Assembly (NCBI RefSeq): GCF_018882095.1
Contig: NZ_JACVPD010000001.1
Location: forward strand, 434,001 to 498,000
DNA: 64,000 nt
Reading direction: 5' to 3'
DNA from: Polynucleobacter sp. CS-Odin-A6
GTDB lineage: Bacteria; Pseudomonadota; Gammaproteobacteria; Burkholderiales; Burkholderiaceae
Under the pieces are notes generated by a model. It was not told where the DNA came from. It saw nothing but the letters and a program-made list of their open reading frames with translations, and searched no databases. Of this stretch, positions 26,584 through 35,273 are shown piece after piece. Both the position numbers and the translations under genes were made by a program. Position 1 is the stretch's first letter, and each line of letters starts with the position of its first letter.

Positions 26584-27780
26584 TTAAGGTTTATGCGTTT
26601 CAGATTCAGTCGGTTTGATGCCGTAAGGCTCTACTAAAGGCCAGATGTGGTTCGGAATCATCGAAGCCATTTTTGCTGGCTGCTCTCTTCTGAGATGAAG
26701 CACAGTTTCAATCGCTTTCATTTCCACTCGTGTTCGAGCAAACTCCAAACCACGGGGACCCACTCTGGGCATCAACCAGCCGACAATCGGTCTTAACCAA
26801 TTCGGCATTTTTCTCAAGGGCAGACCGCCTGCAGCACGTTCCACGTTCTTCATAAAGCCAACAACGGCAGAGTGACGTTTACCTGCGGTACCTGGAGCAG
26901 AGGTTGTTACTTCATCCCCCAGTAAATTGAGTAATTCTTCACCGCGCTCATTACGCACGATGAGCCATTGCTCTCCTTGTCCACCCATATAGCCAACAGT
27001 GATATCAGACAATACATTGGTGTAATCAACACAGGTGCGGCAGGTTAAGGGGAAGAAGTCATTTGGCAGAGTAGAGAGTGGCAATTGCAGAAACGGAATC
27101 TCTTTCTTTTTGCCATTCTTAAAACGGACTTCAACATGGTAGTCTGCTCTAAATTCAAGGTAGTTAATCTCTTCTGGTTCAGAGCTAATCAGTGATAGAA
27201 AATGATGAAAGTTCTCGGTAGTGGTGTTGTCTGAGCAGGGCGTGCCAATGACGTAGAGTTTTTCCAGTCCCAGTTCTTTTTCAAGCGCTCTTAAGGCATA
27301 GACCTGACAAGGGATTCCGATGACAGCCATCCTCTTATAGCCCTTGGCAATGGCGGGCTCCAAAAGCGAGAGTAGCGGCGCATAGCCCATTCTCATGCCG
27401 CGACATTTAGCCATGTCAGCAGCTTTATCAATAATGATGGGTAGTGGCTTCCAGCGATCGTTAGGATCTTCTGTCATCGTCAGAATGGCATCAACCGCGC
27501 CGGTTTCCAATAAACGCTCACCAATGCGGGTGGTAATACCAGTCCACTGTGCACCGGTGCTAGGATTTTTTAGTCCTGCGCGAAGCATCTTTGTGAATGG
27601 ACCAAAATGGAGTTCGTCCGGCCGATTCAAATCTCGTGATCTGCCATGAACCTGAGTTTCGAGTTCGGGATATTTTGGCTTGATGAACTGGCAGGCATCA
27701 CCACAGCGTTTTGGATTACTGGTGCGAGAGATGCCGCAGTCAGTACACAAACTCCGATAGGGTGCTGTATCTGTTGTCAC
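26584..27780 (-). CDS. bciB: Divinyl (proto)chlorophyllide 8-vinyl reductase, BciB type
   Basis: 398 residues of the FrhB/coenzyme F420 hydrogenase beta-subunit family, the BciB (ferredoxin-dependent) 8-vinyl reductase branch. Cys-rich N-terminus (CTDCGISRTSNPKRCGDAC), then VIGIPCQVYALRALEKELG, GTPCSDNTTTENF and the cluster Cys of LTCRTCVDYTN. It reduces the C8 vinyl group of divinyl chlorophyllide intermediates. It heads the minus-strand bciB-nnrU-lipoprotein-blc run. The FAD and Fe-S requirements are family knowledge. Confidence 0.9.
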   Translation of the reverse strand: MTTDTAPYRSLCTDCGISRTSNPKRCGDACQFIKPKYPELETQVHGRSRDLNRPDELHFGPFTKMLRAGLKNPSTGAQWTGITTRIGERLLETGAVDAILTMTEDPNDRWKPLPIIIDKAADMAKCRGMRMGYAPLLSLLEPAIAKGYKRMAVIGIPCQVYALRALEKELGLEKLYVIGTPCSDNTTTENFHHFLSLISSEPEEINYLEFRADYHVEVRFKNGKKKEIPFLQLPLSTLPNDFFPLTCRTCVDYTNVLSDITVGYMGGQGEQWLIVRNERGEELLNLLGDEVTTSAPGTAGKRHSAVVGFMKNVERAAGGLPLRKMPNWLRPIVGWLMPRVGPRGLEFARTRVEMKAIETVLHLRREQPAKMASMIPNHIWPLVEPYGIKPTESETHKP

Positions 27781-27905
27781 GCAAGCCTTTCATGATGTTG
27801 ATGTGAGTGGGGCAAAGCTATATCAGCTAAAGCCTAATAACCCATTTATTATGAATCGAGTATAGAATATTTTCAGAGCACTTTAATCATCTTGGAGAAT
27901 CAAAT

Positions 27906-28379
27906 ATGTTGCCAAATATCCCTTTAAAAAGACTCAACGGAGACCAAGAAAATCTGCAGGATTATTCGGGGAAGGTGCTGCTTATCGTCAATGTGGCTAG
28001 TCGCTGCGGGTTTACACCGCAATACCGCGATTTACAAAATCTATACGAAGAAAATAAGGCCCATGGCCTGGAAATTTTGGGATTCCCTTGTAATCAATTT
28101 GGGGCTCAAGAGCCTGGCTCAGCTGATGAGATTCAAAACTTTTGCAGCACCAGCTATGGCGTGACATTTCCGATGTTTGAGAAGATCGATGTCAATGGCG
28201 CCGGTGAACATCCTTTATATGCATTCCTGAAGGAGAAGGCTCCTGGCATTCTGGGAACAACTGGGATTAAGTGGAATTTCACTAAATTTCTAGTGAGCAA
28301 AGATGGTCAATCTGTGGAGCGTCTGGCATCTGCCGATGGCGCAAGCAAGATGGCAGAGGCGATTAAAAAAGCACTGTAA
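27906..28379 (+). CDS. Glutathione peroxidase (Cys type)
   Basis: 157 residues, thioredoxin fold. Catalytic Cys in VNVASRCGFTPQY (Cys, not selenocysteine), then the family motif LGFPCNQFGAQEPG and WNFTKFLVSKDG. It reduces peroxides using glutathione or thioredoxin. GGAGAA precedes the ATG. A 7-bp stem (GAGTGCT / AGCACTC, 28397-28423) and a T-rich stretch downstream may act as a weak terminator, although the T run also encodes the Lys tail of the next minus-strand gene. Confidence 0.93.
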   Translation: MLPNIPLKRLNGDQENLQDYSGKVLLIVNVASRCGFTPQYRDLQNLYEENKAHGLEILGFPCNQFGAQEPGSADEIQNFCSTSYGVTFPMFEKIDVNGAGEHPLYAFLKEKAPGILGTTGIKWNFTKFLVSKDGQSVERLASADGASKMAEAIKKAL

Positions 28380-28421
28380 ATTGAATGCTGCCTGATGAGT
28401 GCTAATACAGGTGAGCAGCAC

Positions 28422-28577
28422 TCACTTCTTTTTCTTTTTATCCTGGTCCAGCCATTCATTGACGTCAGGGAAGGCTTCACTGGCTTGGCCCATAAACTCA
28501 CGAACCATGAGATAGAGCCCAGCTACCAATAGGCAAAAAATGAAAACGGCGAAAATCAGGAGGGTGGTATCACTCAT
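28422..28577 (-). CDS. 51-aa membrane protein with Lys tail
   Basis: From the ATG at 28577 the protein is 51 residues: MSDTTLLIFAVFIFC, one helix to about residue 22, then a charged tail with FPDVNEWLDQ and five Lys at the end. It overlaps the upstream small gene by 4 bases (ATGA type), so they are coupled. Function unknown. Confidence 0.65.
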   Translation of the reverse strand: MSDTTLLIFAVFIFCLLVAGLYLMVREFMGQASEAFPDVNEWLDQDKKKKK

Positions 28578-28762
28578 TTTCTGCGATTCAAGTTCAAGAG
28601 TGCAGATAGTTTGAAATAAATTCCAAAACAGAATATCGACGGAATCCAAATTGCGGTAAAGATCGACTGCTCACGATCTTGCACCACAAACCATAAATAA
28701 GCAGAGGTGAAGAAAGACAACACGACTGCTAATAAGATGAAGTAATCTGATCTTTTAAACAT
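28574..28762 (-). CDS. 62-aa two-helix membrane protein
   Basis: Starts MFKRSDYFILLAVVL. The ATG at 28762 has GGAG 5 bases upstream, better than the GTG at 28768. Two hydrophobic helices (about 7-27 and 36-54) and a basic end. It is coupled to genes on both sides by short overlaps in a minus-strand run downstream of pucC. No family recognised. Confidence 0.65.
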   Translation of the reverse strand: MFKRSDYFILLAVVLSFFTSAYLWFVVQDREQSIFTAIWIPSIFCFGIYFKLSALLNLNRRK

Positions 28763-28764
28763 GT

Positions 28765-29001
28765 TCACTCCTTTGATTCATTATTAAAGTAGTCCCCAAT
28801 GCCGTAACCGATGGCACTCAACAAACATCCAATGATAGCGCCACTGACTAAGACTCGAATTCCGGAGGATAAGCCATAGGCAAACTGATCCAGTGAAATC
28901 CAGCTCCATAAACCGAGGATGATCAATATCAAGCTAATGCAACTGATAAAGAAACCAAGGGTAATTAAAGTCTTTTGAGTGAGTCGAGATAACGGGGTCA
29001 T
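28765..29001 (-). CDS. 78-aa membrane protein downstream of pucC
   Basis: From the ATG at 29001 it has 78 residues with two hydrophobic helices (about 10-32 and 44-68). A longer start inside pucC (29079) is possible, but its extra residues are the pucC 3' end read in another frame. The ribosome-binding site is weak. It lies 44 bases after pucC, so may be the tail of the puc operon. Function unknown. Confidence 0.6.
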   Translation of the reverse strand: MTPLSRLTQKTLITLGFFISCISLILIILGLWSWISLDQFAYGLSSGIRVLVSGAIIGCLLSAIGYGIGDYFNNESKE

Positions 29002-29045
29002 TGGATTGATAGCGGTTTGGCTTGTCAGCCCAGTGGATACATCAA

Positions 29046-30458
29046 TTAAGCAACTGATTCTACAGGCTTTGCTGGCCAAATAAAGTTGGCCATGGCTGTG
29101 ATGGTAATCACTAGCAGGATGATTTCAATGAGATAGACGCCGCAGTAACCCGTTGCAGGGTTGTTGAGATCTGCGCCAAAATAATTTCTGGAGGCCATCC
29201 CCGCCAAAATATCCCGAAATATCCCGCCAACACCCACTGCAATACCAGCAGCAGTGGCCTGAACAGCACCCCAGGCGCCCAATGCCAAACCACTTTGATT
29301 TTCTGGGGCATATCTCATGGTGGCGGTTAAGGTACCGTGACTAAATAGCCCGTTCCCAAACCCAATCATCACCACGCCGACAATAAAAATGAAATTGCTC
29401 TCTAGGGGCGCCGCCAAGATCACCAGTATGAATGCGGGAATACCAATTTTGGCGCCATTGCTCGCCATCTTAAAAGGGTCGTAACCCGCGCTTAAGACTT
29501 TGGATGCAATGCTAAAACCAAATAAGCAACCTACGGCTAAGGTGGCTGTTAATACTGTAGTGGCACTCACGCTCATATTGAGTAATTCACCACCGTAGGG
29601 CTCAAGCAAAACATCGTTCATGCTAAATGCCATCGTGCCGAATCCCACAGCAATTAAACGGCGAACCGCTTGACCACCTTCTTTAAAAGTAGCCCAAGAT
29701 TCTCTAAAGTTTTGCTCTCTGGCAACCATTGCGCGAGCACGCGCTTCTTCGCGACTCTCCTGTTTCCACAATGCAATCGCATTCAAAACAATCGTAGCTA
29801 CCGCACTTCCTTGAATGACTTGAATCAATCTTCCTGGGCTGTACTCTTCTAATAGCTGACCAAAAATGATGGCACTGCCAATCATTCCAACTAACAGCAT
29901 CACAAACATCAGGCCCACAATATTCGGTTGTGCTTTAGGTGGTGCAAGATCACAAGCCAATGCAAGGCCAACAGTTTGAGTAGTGTGAATGCCAGCGCCC
30001 ACAAATAAAAATGCCAGTGCAGCTGCTGCTAATCCAACCCATGCCGGTGCTTCACTGGCATTACCGGCACCCGCCAAGACCAGTAAGGCAAATGGCATGA
30101 TGGCTAAGCCACCAAACTGCACCATCGTTCCCATCCAGATATAGGGAACACGACGCCAGCCTAAAGCAGATTTATGGGTATCCGAGCGAAACCCAATTAA
30201 AGCTCTAATGGGCGCAAAAATAATGGGCAGGGCAACCATGATGGATACCAGTGATGCTGGTACCTGTAACTCGACAATCATCACTCGATTGAGAGTGCCC
30301 ACCAATAACACGAGGGCCATACCAACCGATACTTGAAAGAGCGAGAGTCTGAGTAATCTGCCGAGTGGTAATTCAGCAGTAGCAGCGTCTGCAAAAGGCA
30401 AAAAACGAGGGCCTAAATTTGCCCAAGTGCTGATTAATTTTTGACTAAAACGATTCAT
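29046..30458 (-). CDS. pucC: LH2 assembly protein PucC
   Basis: 470 residues, about 12 membrane helices, strongly similar to LhaA in the same window (LPFADAATAELPLGRLLRLSL, RVPYIWMGTMVQFGG, DVLLEPYGGELL). It sits downstream of pucBA, so is called PucC, the factor needed for LH2 assembly and accumulation. It is separated from pucA by a hairpin-plus-U-tract element that would lower its expression relative to the antenna polypeptides. Confidence 0.93.
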   Translation of the reverse strand: MNRFSQKLISTWANLGPRFLPFADAATAELPLGRLLRLSLFQVSVGMALVLLVGTLNRVMIVELQVPASLVSIMVALPIIFAPIRALIGFRSDTHKSALGWRRVPYIWMGTMVQFGGLAIMPFALLVLAGAGNASEAPAWVGLAAAALAFLFVGAGIHTTQTVGLALACDLAPPKAQPNIVGLMFVMLLVGMIGSAIIFGQLLEEYSPGRLIQVIQGSAVATIVLNAIALWKQESREEARARAMVAREQNFRESWATFKEGGQAVRRLIAVGFGTMAFSMNDVLLEPYGGELLNMSVSATTVLTATLAVGCLFGFSIASKVLSAGYDPFKMASNGAKIGIPAFILVILAAPLESNFIFIVGVVMIGFGNGLFSHGTLTATMRYAPENQSGLALGAWGAVQATAAGIAVGVGGIFRDILAGMASRNYFGADLNNPATGYCGVYLIEIILLVITITAMANFIWPAKPVESVA

Positions 30459-30492
30459 GTAAAACTTATTTTAACGAATGGATACGCAATAC

Positions 30493-30530
30493 AAAAAAAT
30501 AAGACCCAGATCGAATGATCTAGGTCTTAT
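30493..30530 (-). terminator. Intercistronic pucA-pucC terminator / attenuator
   Basis: On the minus strand, ATAAGACC (30530-30523) pairs with GGTCTTAT (30506-30499), extended by an inner GATC-type pairing around a 4-base loop, and is followed by seven T. This is a classic intrinsic terminator directly after pucA. Read-through would allow lower pucC expression. It mirrors the pufA-pufL hairpin. Confidence 0.88.
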
Positions 30531-30547
30531 GAGACAAGTTAAAAAAC

Positions 30548-30754
30548 TTATTTTTGTGCTGCTGGTGCCATCGGTGCAGCCGCTGCCGCGCCAGTAGCTT
30601 TAGTAGATTTACCGCCTTCTAAAAAAGCCTTCACCCAAGTTGTGTTATTAAGTAATGCTAAATGTACTGAAAAAGAACCGACTGCAACTGCACCCAAAAA
30701 CAATGGGATGCCAACAGTTGGTTTAACGACAGTCCACATTTTTCCGTAGATCAT
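30548..30754 (-). CDS. pucA: LH2 light-harvesting alpha polypeptide (820-nm type residues)
   Basis: 68 residues. Aligned without gaps to the classical LH2 alpha: KMWTVVKPTVGIP at the N-terminus, His31 in FSVHLALL as the B850 ligand, and TTW at 38-40. Positions 44 and 45 are Phe and Leu instead of the Tyr/Trp or Tyr/Tyr pair that hydrogen-bonds the B850 acetyl groups. Phe44/Leu45 is the known signature of B800-820 (LH3) antennas. The C-terminal tail is Ala/Pro-rich. AAGGAGC precedes the ATG; pucB is 15 bases upstream. Confidence 0.95.
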   Translation of the reverse strand: MIYGKMWTVVKPTVGIPLFLGAVAVGSFSVHLALLNNTTWVKAFLEGGKSTKATGAAAAAPMAPAAQK

Positions 30755-30769
30755 ATTAAGCTCCTTAAA

Positions 30770-30913
30770 TTACTTCAACCAAGGTGAATATATATAAGCA
30801 AGTAAATGGGCGAGTGCTGCAATCATCCCAAAAAATTGCGTACCTTGAATCAGGTTGCGGTGTAGCTCTTCCGCTTCCTCCACACTCAAACCTGTAAGAG
30901 TGTTATTTGTCAT
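30770..30913 (-). CDS. pucB: LH2 light-harvesting beta polypeptide
   Basis: 47 residues. N-terminal TLTGLSVEEAEELHRNL, then a membrane helix with the bacteriochlorophyll ligand in LAHLLAYIYSPWLK. It is the first gene of pucB-pucA-pucC on the minus strand. The ATG is preceded by a GAGAGGAAAA-type stretch. The polypeptide is duplicated, at 39 of 43 identity, as the C-terminal domain of BchF. A PpsR box lies about 93 bases upstream of the start. Confidence 0.95.
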   Translation of the reverse strand: MTNNTLTGLSVEEAEELHRNLIQGTQFFGMIAALAHLLAYIYSPWLK

Positions 30914-31005
30914 AGCTTTTTTCCTCTCAGATCCAACTTCATCGTGCTAACCCACACGAGGGTGCTAAATAAAACTTTTGTCACAATGAGAATTTAATCC
31001 GAATG

Positions 31006-31023
31006 TGTAAAAAAATCTATACA
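31006..31023. promoter_or_regulatory. PpsR/CrtJ box upstream of pucB
   Basis: The sequence TGT-N12-ACA is present exactly (TGT 31006-31008, ACA 31021-31023). It lies 93 bp upstream of pucB on one side and 114 bp upstream of the plus-strand membrane-protein gene at 31137 on the other. PpsR, encoded in this window, binds such palindromes and represses puc genes in other purple bacteria. The core lacks the preferred C/G flanks, so it may be a moderate-affinity site. Confidence 0.7.
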
Positions 31024-31136
31024 GTTTTCTCGGTAATTTCCCTTATAAGTCAATGTGTTGCAGTGCAAGGTAACTTGTATTTGATATTATTTTTTGAGGG
31101 CACAAAGCCTTATGGGATATAGAATGTACCCGTCCA

Positions 31137-31370
31137 ATGTTCATTCTGGAGTGTCAATTGAGTCAATCTGGTGAGCTTTTAAAAACTATAAAAATAGTAT
31201 TTGAAATCGTTTGTGCTGCCGTGGGGTTCGCAATGTCCCTACTTTTTGCTAAGCAGCTGGACTTGGGTAATGTCCCTGGGGTGTTTATGGGGCTGATGGG
31301 AGCCATTTTCGCCTTCATCCTGGCCCAGGGCCTCACTAGCTTCATTTTTCGTATACTGAGGCGAGATTAA
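31137..31370 (+). CDS. Small two-helix membrane protein
   Basis: 77 residues from the ATG, or 70 from an in-frame TTG at 31158, which has GGAG 7 bases upstream and is a good alternative. Two hydrophobic helices (about 22-40 and 48-70), then a basic end (ILRRD). It is divergent from the puc operon. No family recognised; the setting suggests a role linked to the photosynthetic membrane, by position only. Confidence 0.6.
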   Translation: MFILECQLSQSGELLKTIKIVFEIVCAAVGFAMSLLFAKQLDLGNVPGVFMGLMGAIFAFILAQGLTSFIFRILRRD

Positions 31371-31406
31371 TCTGGGGCTCAGCCTCTTTAGTAATAAGGA
31401 TAGGTA

Positions 31407-31646
31407 ATGAATAAGCAATCTGAAACGAATCCAATTGATGCCAAATTTAAAAGAACCCTCATTTGGCTCAAATTCGCCATGGTGGTGTTCCCAATCGCCT
31501 TCATTGGCCAGGTATGGATCTTGTATCAGGAGTACTCACTCACTAATTTGTTTTTTGTAGTGATCACTGCCTTTGCTTTGTATTCCACTTTTAATTCGTA
31601 CAAGAAATTTAAGGCCTACGAGGCTGCTGCTAAAAGCCAGCAATAA
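31407..31646 (+). CDS. Small two-helix membrane protein
   Basis: 79 residues: a polar N-terminus, helices at about 20-40 and 46-64, and a Lys/Ala-rich tail (KKFKAYEAAAKSQQ). GGATAGG precedes the ATG. It lies 36 bases after the previous small membrane-protein gene, likely the same transcript. Unknown function. A GGGG-tttt-CCCC hairpin follows at 31658-31669 but has no T tract. Confidence 0.65.
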   Translation: MNKQSETNPIDAKFKRTLIWLKFAMVVFPIAFIGQVWILYQEYSLTNLFFVVITAFALYSTFNSYKKFKAYEAAAKSQQ

Positions 31647-31690
31647 TCGTGGTATTTGGGGTTTTCCCCTAGGTTGGGAAGAAAAATAGG

Positions 31691-31708
31691 TGTCAATCTT
31701 GATTGACA
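31691..31708. promoter_or_regulatory. Consensus PpsR/CrtJ palindrome upstream of hemA
   Basis: TGTCAATC-TT-GATTGACA is a perfect 8-bp inverted repeat that fits the full consensus TGTc-N10-gACA. It lies 77 bp upstream of the hemA start. This suggests that PpsR controls entry of glutamyl-tRNA into tetrapyrrole synthesis, and possibly dxs downstream. Confidence 0.8.
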
Positions 31709-31785
31709 GATTCTCAATCTAGAGGAAGAATCAATTCCATGATTTTTCTAGACACAATTCGAGCTATTTTTAAATAGCCTCTCGC

Positions 31786-33087
31786 ATGCAAATACTCAAT
31801 CTTGGTGTGAACCATCACACGGCTCCAATCGATATTCGCGAGAGTGTTGCTATTTCTCCAGAGGATTTGCAGGACTCCTTAGTAGATCTTCGCAATTATT
31901 TAAAGGGTGGCCATTCCGAATTAATACCTGAGGTAGCGATCTTATCGACCTGCAATCGCATGGAGATTTATTGCGCTGCTAATGACGCTGCATATCCTGG
32001 ACACCATTTAGAAGAGCGTGCTTTTGATTGGCTCACTTCTCAAAAGCGTTTGCAGGGCGATGCATTAAAACCGTATATTTATTCCGCCAAAGAAACGGAT
32101 GCCGTAAAGCATGTATTTAGAGTCAGTTGCGGCATGGACTCCATGGTGTTGGGAGAGACTCAAATACTGGGTCAAATGAAAAAGGCTGTCGAATTAGCTG
32201 ACCAGGCAGGCACCCTCGGTTCCTACCTAAAGCCTTTATTCCATAAGACGTTTTCAGTTGCTAAAGCCGTTCGATCCAACACTGATATTGGCACCCATTC
32301 CGTATCTATGGCTGGTGCATCGGTACGATTGGCAGAAAGAATTTTTGGTGATTTAAAGAACTCCAAAATTTTATTTATTGGTGCTGGCGAGATGATTCAA
32401 CTCTGCGCTTCTCACTTTGCGGGTAAAAGACCAAAAGAGATTGCCATCAGTAATCGTACAGTCGATCGTGGTGATGAGATGGCTAAGGTGTTTGCTGCAA
32501 AAGGTTTGCAAACCGATTCCTTCCCTTTGCAATCTTTGCCAACCCGCTTGCATGATTTTGATGTGATTGTTTCCTGCACTGCGAGTGCATTACCTATCAT
32601 TGGTATGGGAATGATTAAAACTGCCTTGAAGGCCAGAAACAGTCGTCCGATTGTGTTGATCGATTTAGCTGTGCCGCGTGATATTGAGCCAGAGATTCGC
32701 TCCCTGAAAGATGCCTATTTGTATTCAGTCGATGACTTGGGTGGTGTAGTTAATGAAGGTCGCAATATTCGTGAGTTATCGATGGTCGACGCCGAGGCGA
32801 TTATTGATCAAGGCGTGAGCGATTTTTTCCAGATACTCCAAAAAAGAACCCTAGTTCCGATTATTCAATCCTTACAGACAACTGCTGGGCGTCTCAAAGA
32901 AATTGAATTAGAAAGAGCAGTACGTCGTATCAAGCGGGGCGAAGATCCAGTGGCTGTTTTATCCATCATGGCAGAGGCTCTGGCGAATAAATTTATGCAT
33001 GCGCCGATTACTGCATTACAAAATTCTCCCAATAATGAAATCGAAGATTTCAAGCGAATTCTCTCAAGCATCTACACTCCAAAATAA
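31786..33087 (+). CDS. hemA: Glutamyl-tRNA reductase
   Basis: 433 residues, normal length. Catalytic Cys in [10 protein letters not shown] near residue 55, then [17 protein letters not shown], the NADPH domain ([15 protein letters not shown]) and a C-terminal dimerisation helix. It reduces glutamyl-tRNA to glutamate-1-semialdehyde, the first committed step toward haem and bacteriochlorophyll. A consensus PpsR palindrome upstream and dxs downstream (14 bp gap) place tetrapyrrole and isoprenoid supply under joint photosynthetic control. Confidence 0.97.
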   Translation: MQILNLGVNHHTAPIDIRESVAISPEDLQDSLVDLRNYLKGGHSELIPEVAILSTCNRMEIYCAANDAAYPGHHLEERAFDWLTSQKRLQGDALKPYIYSAKETDAVKHVFRVSCGMDSMVLGETQILGQMKKAVELADQAGTLGSYLKPLFHKTFSVAKAVRSNTDIGTHSVSMAGASVRLAERIFGDLKNSKILFIGAGEMIQLCASHFAGKRPKEIAISNRTVDRGDEMAKVFAAKGLQTDSFPLQSLPTRLHDFDVIVSCTASALPIIGMGMIKTALKARNSRPIVLIDLAVPRDIEPEIRSLKDAYLYSVDDLGGVVNEGRNIRELSMVDAEAIIDQGVSDFFQILQKRTLVPIIQSLQTTAGRLKEIELERAVRRIKRGEDPVAVLSIMAEALANKFMHAPITALQNSPNNEIEDFKRILSSIYTPK

Positions 33088-33101
33088 TTACGGCGTTAAA
33101 T

Positions 33102-34985
33102 ATGTTACAGGCTACTAAAGTGCTTCATACGATTAATTCTTCGCAAGAATTAAAGGAGCTTGAGCAGCCTCAATTGCACCAATTAGCAGATGAATTACGT
33201 GAATTCATTCTGCAGTCGGTTGCTAGTACTGGCGGGCACTTATCCTCTAATCTCGGAACAGTCGAGTTATCCATTGCTTTGCATTATGTGTTTAATACTC
33301 CAGATGATCGAATCGTTTGGGATGTTGGACATCAAAGTTATGCCCACAAAATTTTGACTGGTCGTAGAGAAATGATGCCGAGTTTGCGTCAGTTCGGCGG
33401 CTTGTCTGGTTTTCCGAAGCGCTCAGAAAGTCCCTATGATTCGTTTGGCACTGCGCACTCTTCTACCAGTATTTCAGCGGCCCTGGGGATGGCAGTTGCC
33501 AGTAAAGTCAAAGGTGAAAAGCGGAATGTAGTTGCTGTCATTGGCGATGGCTCAATGAGTGCGGGTATGGCCTATGAAGGCTTAAATAATGCTGGAGTAG
33601 ATAAAACCATCCCCTTGATTGTGATTTTGAACGATAACGAAATGTCGATTTCACCGGCTGTTGGAGCCCTGAATCGCTATTTAGCCAAACTGATTAGCGG
33701 CTCTATTTATGGGGCCACTAAAAAAGGCTTGGATAAGGTACTGTCCTTCACTCCGCCTTTGCGAGAGTTTGCTAAAAGACTCGAAGGGCATGCAAAAGGC
33801 ATGATTGGCCCAGCAACGATTTTCGAAGAATTTGGTTTTGATTACTACGGCCCCATCGATGGCCATAATTTAGATGACCTGATTATTACTCTTGAGAATC
33901 TGAAGAAAATTGCCCAAACAGACGGTCCGCAATTTCTGCACATTGTCACCAAAAAAGGTAAAGGCTACGAGAGGGCGGAGCAAAACCCGATTGCCTATCA
34001 CGGGCCTAGCAAATTTAATCCCAGCGAAGGTCTTAAACCCTCTGCGCCTGGTAAGAAAACCTATACCGAAGTCTTTGGTGAATGGCTATGCGACATGGCC
34101 AAGGAAGATGAGCGTCTCATTGGAATTACACCAGCGATGCGAGAAGGTTCTGGCCTAGTCCGGTTTGAGCAGCAGTATCCCAAGCGTTACTTTGATGTAG
34201 GTATTGCAGAACAACATGCTGTGACTTTTGCGGCAGGTATTGCATGTGAAGGCCTCAAGCCAGTTGTAGCTATTTACTCGACCTTTTTACAAAGGGGCTA
34301 CGATCAACTCATTCATGATGTGACCTTGCAGAATTTACCGATTGTTTTTGCTATCGATCGCGCTGGAATGGTGGGTGCAGATGGACCAACCCATGCTGGT
34401 GTATTCGATGTGGCATTTCTGCGGTGTTTGCCGAATGTAGTCTTAATGACGCCATCGAATCAAGCAGACTGTCGGGATATGCTGACCACGGCATTTGGTG
34501 TGAACGGACCTTCAGTAGTCCGTTATCCACGCGGTGCTGGTATGGGTCCAGAAGCCTCCCAGAAACTCGAGACTATTGCGATTGGTAAGGGTTTGATTGT
34601 GCGCAAAATCAACGGTCCAGCAGCTAGAAAAAAGATTGCTTTTGTTTGTTTCGGTCCGTTACTCTACAACGCACTCAAAGTGGCAGAGGAGTTAGATGCA
34701 ACGGTTGCCGATATGCGTTTTGTCAAACCCTTGGATGAAGCATTGCTATTAGACTTGGCCAAAGATCACGATGCCTTGGTATTTATTGAGGACAGCGCAA
34801 TCCAAGGTGGAGCAGGTAGTGCGTGTTTAGAAGCCCTATCAGCTCATCATGTGCAGATACCCACGCTACAAATTGGTATACCTGATGAATATGTTGAGCA
34901 CGGGGATATCAATGCGCTCATCGATCTATACGGGCTCACTCCGGAAAAGATCCTGATCAAAGTGCGTGACCATTTTCAGATATAA
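33102..34985 (+). CDS. dxs: 1-deoxy-D-xylulose-5-phosphate synthase
   Basis: 627 residues. Thiamine-diphosphate motifs are present: [13 protein letters not shown], then [18 protein letters not shown]. The transketolase-like middle domain has [27 protein letters not shown] and [14 protein letters not shown]. It makes DXP from pyruvate and glyceraldehyde 3-phosphate, the first MEP-pathway step feeding carotenoids and the geranylgeranyl tail of bacteriochlorophyll. Co-directional with hemA. Confidence 0.97.
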   Translation: MLQATKVLHTINSSQELKELEQPQLHQLADELREFILQSVASTGGHLSSNLGTVELSIALHYVFNTPDDRIVWDVGHQSYAHKILTGRREMMPSLRQFGGLSGFPKRSESPYDSFGTAHSSTSISAALGMAVASKVKGEKRNVVAVIGDGSMSAGMAYEGLNNAGVDKTIPLIVILNDNEMSISPAVGALNRYLAKLISGSIYGATKKGLDKVLSFTPPLREFAKRLEGHAKGMIGPATIFEEFGFDYYGPIDGHNLDDLIITLENLKKIAQTDGPQFLHIVTKKGKGYERAEQNPIAYHGPSKFNPSEGLKPSAPGKKTYTEVFGEWLCDMAKEDERLIGITPAMREGSGLVRFEQQYPKRYFDVGIAEQHAVTFAAGIACEGLKPVVAIYSTFLQRGYDQLIHDVTLQNLPIVFAIDRAGMVGADGPTHAGVFDVAFLRCLPNVVLMTPSNQADCRDMLTTAFGVNGPSVVRYPRGAGMGPEASQKLETIAIGKGLIVRKINGPAARKKIAFVCFGPLLYNALKVAEELDATVADMRFVKPLDEALLLDLAKDHDALVFIEDSAIQGGAGSACLEALSAHHVQIPTLQIGIPDEYVEHGDINALIDLYGLTPEKILIKVRDHFQI

Positions 34986-34987
34986 GA

Positions 34988-35137
34988 ATGGCGTTGATGT
35001 TTAAGAAGGAAACCAAAACTCCCGAACTATTGTCCAAAGAAGATAAGTGGAAATACATTGGTAAACCCGTTTTCATCATCTTTGGCACTCTGAATCTTTT
35101 TATTCTGGTATTTTTCTTAATCTACTATTTCTTTTAA
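34988..35137 (+). CDS. 49-aa single-helix membrane protein after dxs
   Basis: 49 residues (MALMFKKETKTPELLSKEDK, then a hydrophobic helix from about 27 to 49). It starts 2 bases after the dxs stop, with an alternative ATG at 34997. There is no clear Shine-Dalgarno, so it would rely on coupling to dxs. Function unknown; the 35138-35273 spacer that follows has no gene. A 6-bp inverted repeat (ATACTA / TAGTAT, 35211-35227) lies there, upstream of tspO. Confidence 0.55.
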   Translation: MALMFKKETKTPELLSKEDKWKYIGKPVFIIFGTLNLFILVFFLIYYFF

Positions 35138-35273
35138 ATAGTGAGCCGAAATCACATCCAATCAATATTGGCATGTAGAAACAATCAATTTTTATAAAGA
35201 ATAGAATAAGATACTAGTTATTAGTATTGAATCTGCTTGTTAACCCACTTCTTGCAAGATAAAGGCTGAATCT

